From Nitrososphaeraceae archaeon (GTDB lineage: Archaea > Thermoproteota > Nitrososphaeria > Nitrososphaerales > Nitrososphaeraceae), in the NCBI GenBank assembly GCA_031316115.1, contig JALDRC010000003.1, positions 1-64,000 of the forward strand: a stretch of DNA of 64,000 nt. Reading direction: 5' to 3'. The notes under the pieces were generated by a model. It saw only the letters and a program-made list of their open reading frames with translations. It had not been told where the DNA came from and did no database searches. The stretch's first letter is position 1. Every line of letters starts with the position of its first letter. Position numbers and translations under genes: made by a program. Below are positions 29,673 to 38,988 of the stretch, one piece after another.

Positions 29673-29790
29673 CATTTTTTATTCGCTTCTAGTAGCAGTG
29701 TGAACCAAAGTAGGGAAGTAGGGAAGGAAGTGAAAATCGTAGCTGCAAAAGACCAATTGACGAATTACTCCAAAGTATGGAGAATAGGTA

Positions 29791-29994
29791 TTGACAACTA
29801 GGTTATAATATGTTGACACGATAACTGAAAAAGCGAACTGATTTTTAGAGATTTAGCGAGTATAATAAAACTCGTATCAAAAGTCAAAAGAAGTAATAAC
29901 CATACATACATACAACAACCATCTTTCATATTCAGCCCAAATCCCAAACCTCAATAGAACGGTTACGCCATAATCCGTTCTGGGTATGGGCTGA
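29791..29994 (+). ncRNA. Structured RNA-like element, copy 2
   Basis: Second copy. Hairpin 1 is GTTAT/ATAAC around a loop containing ATGTTGA (29802-29825). Hairpin 2 is CGAGT/ACTCG (29857-29874). The terminal fold pairs TCAGCCCA with TGGGCTGA perfectly and AGAACGG with CCGTTCT (29932-29994). The linear sequence between these parts is only weakly conserved, so structure rather than sequence seems to be kept. No coding frame crosses it. Confidence 0.45.
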
Positions 29995-30049
29995 TTATTA
30001 TTGTATTAATTAATATTTCTATGGAAACTATAATTTTATCAGGTTTTTA

Positions 30050-30491
30050 TTAAGTTTGATTGACTCTAGATTTTACCAGTTCCATTCCTTGTTCTGAACC
30101 AGTACCCGGAACTTCATAATATACAATAATCCTTAATTCTGAATTGTTAATGTAGTGAGATTGAAAACCATGAATCTTACCTCCTAACTCTGCTACAATA
30201 TCAGATAACCTTTCATACTGTTTTGTAACTTCTTGCTCAACCTTTTAGGACTTGGATAGAATCAGAATGCTTTAGCAATGGTTTCCCAGTTCCTGTTGTG
30301 AATGTAGGCCTATTAGTTTTTGACCTTTCCATAAGGCGTTTAGGGAAAGTATTAGAGGCTTTTCTAGCCTGGCTAAAGTATTTGTTACCAGTTTCAACTT
30401 CTACGAATGCTTTCTTGGAAGCATTCCAATAGATTTGAGTACCACATCCATAATTACATTGCCTGGAATTAGTGATTGATGATTTAATCAT
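30050..30491 (-). pseudogene. Protein downstream of the RHH regulator, frameshifted
   Basis: The first 84 residues (30491-30237) read SRQCNYGCGTQIYWNASKKA, FVEVETGNKYF, with a small Cys pair that could bind zinc. After TGA at 30237 the neighbouring frame continues without a start codon as VEQEVTKQYERLSDIVAEL and IIVYYEVPGTGSEQG to 30050. A single-base change near 30245 would join them into about 145 residues. Its ATG overlaps the RHH stop codon (ATGA), so the two are co-translated. Family unknown. Confidence 0.5.
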
Positions 30492-30649
30492 TTCTTGGCT
30501 TTTTTATAAACGTCTATCAAGTGCTTTACAACATCTTCCATTGACCTTTCTGTTCCGTCTTTAATACTTAATTCTGCACCAATTTTGACAAGTTCTCTTT
30601 TAGTTTCATAATTTATTCGCATAGTGGAAGACAATAATGTATATTCCAT
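30488..30649 (-). CDS. Ribbon-helix-helix-type regulator
   Basis: 53 residues from ATG 30649. MRINYETKRELVKIGAELS followed by SMEDVVKHLIDVYKKAKK fits a short strand plus two helices (RHH/Arc fold). The longer frame to 30709 would begin inside an operator-like palindrome and is rejected. A TATA-like TTAAATATAA lies 23-33 nt before the ATG, so the transcript is probably leaderless. Palindromes of GTATAT/ATATAC type surround the start, suggesting autoregulation. It heads an operon with the overlapping downstream gene. Confidence 0.65.
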   Translation of the reverse strand: MEYTLLSSTMRINYETKRELVKIGAELSIKDGTERSMEDVVKHLIDVYKKAKK

Positions 30650-30740
30650 ATACCGATAATTATAACGATACTTATATTTAACCGTATGCAATGTATATGG
30701 AGTATACATTTATAATGTAGATAATGTATACAATGTATAT
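30639..30740 (-). promoter_or_regulatory. Palindromic operator cluster at the RHH promoter
   Basis: Three related sites: GTATATTCCATATAC over the start codon (30639-30653), ATGTATA-5 nt-TATACAT (30691-30709), and tandem AATGTATAC/AATGTATAT (30723-30740). They bracket the TATA-like sequence. Dyad sites spaced like this are typical for dimeric RHH repressors. Confidence 0.5.
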
Positions 30741-30790
30741 AAAACAACAACAATTGTTTCAAACAAATTAGTTAATGAAGAAAATAGGAT

Positions 30791-30839
30791 TCTGCGAGAG
30801 TGCCGCGGTCGAACGTTGGCACTTCTCAGCAGAGTTTTT
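30791..30839 (+). ncRNA. Strong GC-rich hairpin followed by a T run
   Basis: Three nested helices: TCTGC/GCAGA, GAGA/TCTC and GTGCC/GGCAC, about 14 bp with two single-base bulges, around a 13-nt loop that starts GCGG (30806-30818). The 3' side is followed by GTTTTT. It is far more GC-rich than its surroundings. It could be a terminator for rightward transcription, a small RNA, or a plasmid origin hairpin. Confidence 0.5.
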
Positions 30840-30986
30840 GGACAATGTTTCGACGATACTCCTTCTTATGTCGAATCAGAGACTAACTCCGATAAATTCT
30901 ATTACGTAAAATTCGTATTTTAGTCTTCTGAAAGCATAAGTTCTTGCTGGTGTTCATATCCAGATTTCAATTCTAATAGTAAAGAA

Positions 30987-31229
30987 ATGTGTAAACATTG
31001 TTGGGCATGTTTTTATGCAAAAAGGCTCAATCTGGTCCAGCAGATAGACAAGAAGTTACCAATCTGTCAGTCCAAGAAGTGGGAAATGATTACTCCCATA
31101 ATATCCAAGTTAATAGTAGACCAATACAAGAACGAATCTATCATAACACTAAACGAACTAGAGAAAGCAGACATTGACGCAGAACAGTACAAGCGACAGT
31201 CCTGGACAGAGGATGCCTACGACTACTAA
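30987..31229 (+). CDS. Small Cys-rich protein
   Basis: 80 residues from ATG: MCKHCWACFYAKRLNLV, then a helical polar remainder (IISKLIVDQYKNESIITLN). The in-frame sequence upstream also shows Cys (SCWCSYPDF) but has no start, so the protein may have been longer and bound zinc through C-x-C plus C-x2-C-x2-C. Belongs to the second element's gene set. Family unknown. Confidence 0.4.
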   Translation: MCKHCWACFYAKRLNLVQQIDKKLPICQSKKWEMITPIISKLIVDQYKNESIITLNELEKADIDAEQYKRQSWTEDAYDY

Positions 31230-31370
31230 AGTGGTAACAATGTCAGCAGAACTATTTTATTTACCTTTCATGGTTGTCTCGCTAGCCAAGGTAGTAACGA
31301 TTCCAGCAATAACCTTCTTGGTGCTGTTCAAAAGGGATTCAATAATAAGATGCAGTAAGAGAATTGCAAA

Positions 31371-31526
31371 ATGTCTACACTAAACTGTACAGGACATGAA
31401 TGGGAAAGCGTAGACTATACAGAACTAATTGATAAAGACACAATTGTAGTAGAGTACGAGTGTATTAATTGTGGTAAAACTGATTTCCAATATTATAAAA
31501 TTGACACTGAAGAAGAAGATGAATAA
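31371..31526 (+). CDS. Very small zinc-ribbon protein
   Basis: 51 residues: MSTLNCTGHEWESVDYTEL, then EYECINCGKTDFQYYKID and an acidic tail. Cys 6/His 9 and the C-x2-C pair (CINC) could bind one zinc. ATG start and a codon pattern unlike chance frames. Similar tiny zinc ribbons are common in archaeal viruses and plasmids. Confidence 0.6.
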   Translation: MSTLNCTGHEWESVDYTELIDKDTIVVEYECINCGKTDFQYYKIDTEEEDE

Positions 31527-31594
31527 TAAAAATAGATAGACTTCATGGTAACAAAAGACTAGTACACAAAACAACCAAGGCCGTATCATTCGAA

Positions 31595-31810
31595 TTGGAT
31601 AAAAAAGTAGTAATGTTGAAAGGAAGACATGATACAATTGACGCCTTTATCAGCAAAATATTTGATCAGTGGTTAGAGTGGCGTGATACTATCCCATTCA
31701 TGGAAGAGACCTATGAGAAGCAGTCCAGAATCATCGAAGACTACATAAAAGAAATAGAAAGATTGAAGCAGAATCAATTACACTTAGAAGGGATTATAGG
31801 AAACAACTAG
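31595..31810 (+). CDS. Small helical protein, RHH-like N-terminus
   Basis: 71 residues from a TTG. The same frame is open upstream to 31523 and reads VHKTTKAVSFELD, a plausible RHH strand, so the true start may be earlier at a non-standard codon. Then comes TIDAFISKIFDQWLEW and a coiled-coil tail (QSRIIEDYIKEIERLKQ). A DNA-binding role in the element is possible. Confidence 0.5.
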   Translation: MDKKVVMLKGRHDTIDAFISKIFDQWLEWRDTIPFMEETYEKQSRIIEDYIKEIERLKQNQLHLEGIIGNN

Positions 31811-32049
31811 TAACCTTTTTCGTTTAACCATTATATTTTCTATACCTAATAATTAGTGTCTATTATTAACAAAAAAAGCAATTCTATTTTATAATTTTAT
31901 AATTTTATAGAATAACTATATTTTATACATACTAAATAACAAAACTAACATTTGATTATAATTTATTCAACTTAAATTGTACGATGTTTATGATAGTTAA
32001 TAGCATCCAAACCGATTTAAAATATATTTAATTTTATATTTTACCAATA

Positions 32050-32535
32050 ATGAAGTATCATACCATACCCTTAGGTATTGTTTTGACTTTCAGTGTACTA
32101 TTTACTGCATCCTCAGGAGTATTGAAAGGTCAAGCCTTTGCAAGCCTAGAGGAAGAAATAGATGATTATTATCAAAACCAATATGATAAAAATACTTTAT
32201 AGGAAACAAATAGAGGATCTGATGATTTGTCTTTTTCTATAGATACTCCTGGAGTAATTAGAGGAATTTTGGAGGGACTAGATATAGAACAACTTCAAGA
32301 GATTGAAGATAAATTATTTGAAGGAGTAGATAAAGAAAGATTATTGGATAGCGCACTAAACTTGTTAAAAAATTTGGACTTTGAAGAATTAAATGAAGAA
32401 TCGATTCCAGATTCTTGGGATTATCTTCAATATGGTGTTTTTTTATATAATTATCGCCATTCTTATAATCTTACAACTATGTTTTTTCTGGAGTTGCTAA
32501 TAATAGGCGTATGTTTTGGTTTTGGCAGTCAATAG
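32050..32535 (+). pseudogene. Small secreted protein with an in-frame TAG
   Basis: ATG 32050 opens a signal peptide (IPLGIVLTFSVLFTASSGVL, ending near AFA) and an acidic stretch to TAG at 32200-32202. The same frame continues SDDLSFSIDTPGVIRGILEG, QEIEDKLFEGVDKERL, NLLKNLDFEELNEE and a C-terminal hydrophobic segment (FFLELLIIGVCFGFG). With the stop read as sense it would be 161 residues, secreted or anchored. TATA-like sequence precedes the ATG. Family unknown. Confidence 0.5.
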
Positions 32536-33080
32536 CAACTAGAAATAATTCAAGTATCTAATACTAAAAATATTATTTATTTTTATCAAAATAACAAGAA
32601 TTAATTAATTAATTAACTAATTTTAATTATTCAATATTTCATTTTTTATGTTTCAGTACGCTAGTGATATTCTAACAAGTAACAGTAATGAAGAGGTTGG
32701 CAAGTTCCTAAAGAAGGTTGCACTGGATAGTATTGGACTAATATAAAATATCCATTTTACCTTGTATACTTCAGTTATCCGATCACATTTTATATTTATT
32801 TTGCATTGATGTTTTTCAACTGCCTTCTTGCTAGGTGTTTCTAAAAGCCGGTAGTAAGAGAAAAACTAACATTTTTACCTTTTTTTTAAACTTTAGACCA
32901 AAAAGTATATTATCACTTTCTATAATTGTACTAATGTTCATTTTACTGCACACTTCTTTATATGCCACTATTTAGTTGACTACACAGTTAGGAGACACAT
33001 TAAAACTCTATATTGTTTGTATATGTACAATACATTTTTTTATAGGCATACTTAATAGAAAGAATACCATATTATAATTA
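32536..33080. other. Gap with one mini-ORF
   Basis: A 32-codon ORF on + (32648-32746; MFQYASDILTSNSNEEVGKF) looks like the tail of a protein and may be a remnant. Nothing else is recognised. Confidence 0.3.
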
Positions 33081-33221
33081 ATGGAATTTGGAAATACACA
33101 ATCAATAATGTATTGTGATAAATGTAATGAATATGTAGTTGTAAAGACCGATGAAAATAACTTTGAAATTTCCCAATGCAAAAAATGCAAATCCGAACTT
33201 ATTCCTGTACTTGATAACTAA
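33081..33221 (+). CDS. Tiny zinc-ribbon protein
   Basis: 46 residues: MEFGNTQSIMYCDKCNEYVV, then SQCKKCKSELIPVLDN. Two C-x2-C pairs 20 residues apart make a complete rubredoxin-like zinc ribbon. ATG start about 25 nt after an AT-rich TATA-like stretch. Unknown role. Confidence 0.6.
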   Translation: MEFGNTQSIMYCDKCNEYVVVKTDENNFEISQCKKCKSELIPVLDN

Positions 33222-33292
33222 GATGGATTAAAATCAAATATTTTTTACTTTTTCTTAAAATTTATTTTATTAAAATAACAGATAAGGAGTAT

Positions 33293-33637
33293 TTAAGATT
33301 GTCTTTCATAAAATGACTTGAAATCTTCCGCTATGGTATAGGCTAAATTTTGCACTTTCTGAATCTCAATATTCGATCTATTTTTTACTAATAGTTTCAT
33401 TAACTTCATACATTTGAATACCTCGTGATCCTTTATAGTATCTTGAGATAGATCAAGGAAACATTTATCAATATCAAGACAAAATACAAGAATCTTTTCC
33501 TGCCAGTTTTCTCCAGATGTAGGATAACTTATATCATTTGCAATCTGTTTAAGTTCGCTACTTCTATGACGCAAAAGTAGTTCAAATGCAGCTTCAGCTC
33601 TGTCCTTCTCGTACGACGCTGGAAGTACGCTTTCCAA
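33293..33637 (-). CDS. All-helical protein of unknown function
   Basis: 114 residues from a TTG. Reads EKDRAEAAFELLLRHRSSEL, then WQEKILVFCLDIDKCFLDLS, KLMKLLVKNRSNIE and AYTIAEDFKSFYE. Amphipathic helices without membrane segments, so cytosolic. No family recognised. Coding character is convincing because charged residues alternate regularly. Confidence 0.55.
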   Translation of the reverse strand: MESVLPASYEKDRAEAAFELLLRHRSSELKQIANDISYPTSGENWQEKILVFCLDIDKCFLDLSQDTIKDHEVFKCMKLMKLLVKNRSNIEIQKVQNLAYTIAEDFKSFYERQS

Positions 33638-34504
33638 TATATATCCATAAACATAGCTGTATTAAAAATCATTTTAATTTTTATTATATAAAATTATATT
33701 ATCTTTTAATAAGTAATGTATGTTAGAGTTCAAAAGATCGTCTTTATTTTTAGAAAAGGAAATTTGCGAATAACTAAGAAAGACAATCACTTTAAATAGA
33801 ATTTGTTTTCTGGAGATCTCTTTTCTTATATATTTTAACAGATGTATTTAATAGTCATACGCTTCAGTAATATTGAAAATAGTCTAACAATTAGTATGAT
33901 ACATCAGAGATTCAGATAATAATTTAAACTTAAATTTAATAGTAGAGTAACATTAACACAAATAATAAAGAGGATGGTCCTGAGTGAATTTGGTTATCTA
34001 TAGAAAATCAAATATAATTTTGGATATCTGAAAATAAACCACCTATATGTAGAGAAATTCTAGAATCATTATGGTGTACAAATATATAGTAAATCGGGAT
34101 CTTACAATATGAAAATCTTTGGTATATTCTTCTCTTTTGTATACAGGCTAGATTCAATCTTAATATATGCCGTATGAGAGTACGTCTCTAGCTGAACTAA
34201 TATCTGAGCGGCTATAATACTATCTCATAAAGAAGGTGAAAAGATGTTTTCCGTCTGTAAGCCGAAATAAAAAAGGAAATAATAGCTAATGAAAATAAAA
34301 AAGAATTGAAAGTAGCATATCTAGCATAGGCTATTTTCGATACCATTTAATATTATGAATAATAATAGAAAATCACGGTTAACAGGAACATAATGATGAC
34401 CTGATACAGATAGAGATTTTCATAGATTTTAATTCAGGCGGTAAAATACATAGATCATAATGCTATAAATATGACATGAACAAAATTGAATATTAAAAAA
34501 ATAT
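33638..34504. other. Long region without genes
   Basis: No frame above about 40 codons with coding character. Probably old decayed DNA, as the following 2 kb consists of IS relics. Confidence 0.4.
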
Positions 34505-35170
34505 ACAGCCTAATTATATTGTTCTATACTTTTTTTCTTGGTATGAGTTTGGGTAATAAATTTCAAGAATTGATAATATTTAGAGATATATAGTGTTGAA
34601 GTTTCGAATTAAATTCTAAGAGAAGTTTCTATACCATCTAGTCCAGGATCGATTACAAAATACATATTTTTATGGTTTTGATGATTATAATAATTGTGAG
34701 CATAGTTATGCTAATAGGTATATTAAATTTACAAACGAAAAAGAATTACAACCATTATAATAGATGAAACAATTATTCAGATAGTAAACATGCATTGATT
34801 GTGAATTTTTGTATTGAAAAAATCTACAATTATATACACAGAATTCGGATCTCAATAATAAAAAATTCTTTTCCCTTAAAATTCATTGGATAATCAGTTG
34901 CTAATTTTGAAGAACTTATTGTCTATGCAGATGGAGATACGTGGTATGGTTAAGCATTTAACTTAATGGAATTGAAACTCTTATACTCTTCAATTTACAA
35001 AAAAGAATCATAGAATAGTAAATACTTATTTGAAAGATTGAATTCCATGATTTGTTCATTATTATCAAAATTGATCAAAAGACAAAAATATGTATATTTT
35101 ATTTAATATACATGATTGGATACCATTATTTATTTTAAGACATAATAATGGAGTAATCAATAATTAAAAT
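34505..35170 (+). pseudogene. Heavily decayed IS6-like transposase relic
   Basis: Scattered identity to the IS6-like family at 44968, on the + strand. NYIVLYF and LGMSLGN match the N-terminal region, IIDETIIQI carries the first catalytic Asp, YADGDTWY the second, and the segment IHDWIPLFI the C-terminal HxWIxFFI motif. At least a dozen stops and shifts. It is the oldest copy in the window. Confidence 0.7.
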
Positions 35171-35419
35171 GATTTTGCGTTAGACCATGATGCGAGTGAT
35201 CAAACTATTGTTACTTCATTGTTGTAGTCATAAAAATATTATCATATATATGCACCCTAGACAAAAACCTTCTTATATGACATATGTCATAATAGTTTCT
35301 AGCGTAATCGTTATCATTTTCTATCACTTATTCTAATACATGCCAGCATAAAAATAATGGTATAACCAGAATGAATCATTGATAGAACGTGGACGTGTTA
35401 TACTAGATTTAGATTTCAT

Positions 35420-36240
35420 CAGATCATACAACGAATAAATAAAGAACATGAATAAAGACAAAGCGGGAGCACTATTCCAGTATTCTGATAATTACATACA
35501 GTTTTTGACATTCCTAAAGATCGGTTTCAAGATTCCATATTCTATTGTTCAGGGAATAGTACGTGGGTTGAGTTTGTAAGAATTGAAGAGATACACTTTA
35601 CACCCATCAGGAGACGAATTCTAAAAATAAATACATCTAATGGAAATCCAGATTTTAATGCTGATGATCCTATAACACTTATTGTTGATGCCTCAGGTCT
35701 CACAGTTTAAGAAGGGTTATTACATATAAGATAAATGAAAACGTGAAAAGAAAGAGTTGGTAAAACTACACATATTTGTAGATGAGAAGTCAAAGTAGTA
35801 TCGATTAGGATAACCAAAGGAAATGTATATGTTAAAAAGTTTGATCTTATGGTAAAGAAAGCAGCAAGAAAATATGCTATAGACAAAGTATACAGAGACA
35901 AAGCATATGATAACAGAAATAACTTTAACATACTTGGCAAGATTAAGGCAAAACCAGCAATAATCGTTAGAAAAAATAGGTCTAAAAGATCATAAGGCTG
36001 TGCATTAAGTAAAGAGGAAACCTACACATCAGAAAATTAGGATATAATGGATGTAAGAATTTGAAAGATACAGGTAGAAGATGAATATCTGAAATAGTAT
36101 TTTCTGCAAACAAAAGGGTATTTGGAGAGGATCTCTTGTCAAAGAAATTTAGAGCACAGAAAACTGAAGTCGGTCTAAAGATTATGCTTTAAAATAGATA
36201 TATGGCTTTGTAAACACAAACATAAACAAAAAAATAGATC
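35420..36240 (+). pseudogene. Decayed IS5-like DDE transposase relic
   Basis: Recognisable blocks: GIVRGLS, the first Asp in ITLIVDASGLTV, the second Asp in YAIDKVYRDKAYDNRNNF, then a basic region (KPAIIVRKNRSKR) and RVFGEDLLSKKF with the Glu. Interrupted by many stops. Different in detail from the IS5 copies at 7.4 and 61.7 kb. Confidence 0.65.
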
Positions 36241-36398
36241 AAACTGATACATAAAAGCAAACAATAATGAATTAAGCTATAGTCTAATGTTATAAGAATA
36301 ATTTAAGTATAAATAATTAATCTGAATATTATTGGACAACAAAAACCAAATATTTTTATTTATTCCTAATATCTTTAAATTTAGAAAAACAAAAAAAG

Positions 36399-37058
36399 TT
36401 AGTATTTGGGAACTAATACTCCCCTAATTTCTCCTTCTCCACCGAAGTCTGTGCTGTGAACATTGACATAAGTTTCTCCTGCTTTCATTGCTTTAAATAA
36501 TTGTTGTAGTGTTTCAATACCTGCAGTATTTGGTTCTATGTTTTCATCTGTTAGAGCTCCAGCGGCGACTACTCCTGGACCTTCTGGACATGATATAGGA
36601 GCGAATCCAAGTTCGGGAATGAATCCACAAAGGGTTACTATATGAGGACCGGTACCATCAGGGTTTGTAATTTTGTGAATATGTATTTGAGTTATATCAT
36701 CTCCTCGTGGAACATCAAACAAAGATACTTTATACCATAACTCTTTGTCAGATGTAACTGGATTTTTCTCACTTGTTACTTTCGCAAATCCAAATGCTGG
36801 ACTCTCATTTGGTGGTATTTGATCTTCACCTGTCATTTTGGTTACAAATACATTCCCATATTTTCCATCCTTATCATGTTCATATCCATAATCTCTATCG
36901 TAATCTCTGTACTCTTTTTCTCCGTAATATTCTCGATCATTGTATTTTTTTTCTGAACTACCGTATGCATTATTATCTGATATTGCATTTGAATATGCTA
37001 TCGCAGTTGCAAAAATTCCTGTAATAATAAACAGGAAATATATTGTGCTTTTATTCAT
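36399..37058 (-). CDS. Secreted CHRD-domain protein
   Basis: 219 residues using the ATG at 37058; 24 further in-frame residues upstream lack signal character and are excluded. Signal peptide IYFLFIITGIFATAIAYS, a Tyr/Asp/Lys-rich linker, then a CHRD domain (FVTKMTGEDQIPPNESPAFG, LWYKVSLFDV, ITQIHIHKI, ETYVNVHSTDFGGEGEIRG). CHRD domains are extracellular beta-folds seen in chordin and in archaeal and bacterial surface proteins, probably binding metals or ligands. A TTTAAAT TATA-like motif precedes the start by about 25-30 nt. Confidence 0.85.
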   Translation of the reverse strand: MNKSTIYFLFIITGIFATAIAYSNAISDNNAYGSSEKKYNDREYYGEKEYRDYDRDYGYEHDKDGKYGNVFVTKMTGEDQIPPNESPAFGFAKVTSEKNPVTSDKELWYKVSLFDVPRGDDITQIHIHKITNPDGTGPHIVTLCGFIPELGFAPISCPEGPGVVAAGALTDENIEPNTAGIETLQQLFKAMKAGETYVNVHSTDFGGEGEIRGVLVPKY

Positions 37059-37130
37059 TGGTATAGCGAGGAAAATATCATTTAAATCGGTGACGATAAT
37101 TCGTCCTCTATTGTTATTATATATTTTCAA

Positions 37131-37630
37131 TTGGAATTATCTTCGTGAATGTTCTTGAATAATTATATCGTAGTTTAACTCTCGATTGTAAGCGAAAAAT
37201 TACTAACTAAATCTAAAGGCATAATAATCTTCTAGTCATTTATTCTTTATCTGGACTAGGTTCAAATTTAGCATACTTGATTAATTAAAATGATTGTCTG
37301 ACTTGAAGTTATCTTGTAAAGTGACTATTATAATAATCCTTTTCGATTGTAAAATATTTTTTCCAATTGTTTGTTAGTAAAATATACATATCTTCATACG
37401 TTAATTTTTAGAAATAATATTTAATTTGTAATACAAAATATAAAAGATAATATGTTTATATATAGAAAACGATTAATTATAAATTTAGGTTATTGAAAAT
37501 TTAAAGATAGTAAAATTGTGTTAATTTACAATTATCTCAGTTCCTATTATGAATTTTATATGTTTTCATTTATTATATTATATATAAATAGATATCTAGC
37601 ATAATAAATTAAAATATGGACTATTTCAAT
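37131..37630. other. Intergenic region
   Basis: About 500 bp, AT-rich, upstream of the CHRD gene and downstream of the IS6-like copy. Nothing recognised. Confidence 0.4.
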
Positions 37631-38349
37631 GGTCGTGTTAATTTAAGATAATATTCACCTCCTTTAATAAAAAATCATGATTATTATTTACTACCATATC
37701 ATTGTACATGGAAATAAAGAATTGTATCCAGTTATGAACATGAAATAAATTACTTTCAAATTGTCTATATAGATAGTAATCATCAAAACTTATTATACAG
37801 TCTTTTAGGTACAGGTTTACTCTTTCCATCAAACTTTTCTTTATTGAAGAATGTAGATAGTGTTTTAATCCAATTACATTGCATACTTGATCATAACAAG
37901 TACCACCATCTGTATAGATGGTATGTTTTCCATACTTTGATACAAGAGATCTGATGAATTTTTCAGCAACAAGCATGTTTCTCTCTTCAGAAATGTAGAT
38001 TCCAAGCATAGAACTGTGAATTGGTTCAATACAAACCCATAACCAGAAATGTTTATGTCATATCTGAACTATTGTTTCATCTATAATAAAGGCTGTCACT
38101 CTTTTTCGTTTGTAGATCTGACAAGAACCAAATCTTTGCATCCAATTCCAAACATAAACATAACTTCTTTTTTCATCTCTAAATATTACTAATGCTTTAG
38201 ATGTGTTACGTAAACTCAAACCAAGAAAGTACAGATAAAGAGAATACATTACTATATAGTTAGATGTTCTAGTTCTTTCAAATTTGATTTGATTCATACT
38301 ATAAATAGAATGGTCTTAGCTATAGCTGTTTCTGATTAAATTAAGAGCC
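37631..38349 (-). mobile_element. IS6-like insertion sequence, copy with a nonsense codon
   Basis: 719 bp. Left end GGTCGTGTTAATTTAAG, right end ATTAAATTAAGAGCC; the right end is more altered than in the other copies. No 8-bp duplication is evident in the flanks. Confidence 0.75.
37638..38297 (-). pseudogene. IS6-like transposase, one stop codon
   Basis: Full-length frame (219 codons) from ATG 38297 apart from a TGA at 38055-38057, where the intact copy at 44968 has GGA (QIGHKH). Catalytic residues: Asp in FIIDETIVQI, Asp in YTDGGTCYD, Glu in SLMERVN. Close to 85-90 percent identical in protein to the 44968 copy by eye, so it was inactivated recently. Confidence 0.8.
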
Positions 38350-38988
38350 ATTAAACTAGTTAAATAAATAAAAATTATGTACTTGTATTGAGGAAATAAT
38401 ATAAAATATGTGCAAATAGGTATATATTCTTAATGTAGGACAAGTTCTAAATCCTACAATGGTTGACTCGAATTTGCGTGAGTGGACATTTCTGCTATGA
38501 TTCCATTATCTTTAATGTTTATTAAATAAAGTATTAGAGTACATTTCACGAATGTACTATCTAATCATGATCGCTAATATAAATAGAAACATAAAGAATA
38601 TATATTAAATTATCTTTTTAAAGATTTTCTAGATAATTTAATTCTATTTGATAATTATTGTTTTATATTAAATATTTTATAATAATATTTTTAATTTAAA
38701 AAACAATGTAAAAAAGCGTAAATGTCACTGCACTAAAATATATAATTATAAGGAATAGTTTGATAAAAGTAGTTTAACAAATGTCATAAGACCATCTCCT
38801 AAACCTCTTGATTAAATATTCAATCATTTATTGTTTTTAAATAAAAGAGCATACATCTAACAATACCCATAACTTAAGCTATAATATAGACACAAAGAAG
38901 TAACCAGAAGCGACTGTTAAAAAGAAAAGATTAGAGAAAAATATTATAAGGAAAAATTACAAATATTCTATGAAAAAATGGAGAATAT
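38350..38988. other. Intergenic region
   Basis: About 640 bp with no convincing frame; no repeats recognised. Confidence 0.4.

Noticed and set aside
29260..29994. Integron-type attC sites flanking a gene cassette
   Set aside because: The paired palindromes around a small gene resemble cassettes, but the core R and L box sequences and an IntI-type integrase are absent, and the homology extends over 200 bp with further hairpins.
31174..31383. Hydrophobic ORF overlapping the Cys-rich gene
   Set aside because: Overlaps a better-supported frame and begins at a weak TTG; left out.
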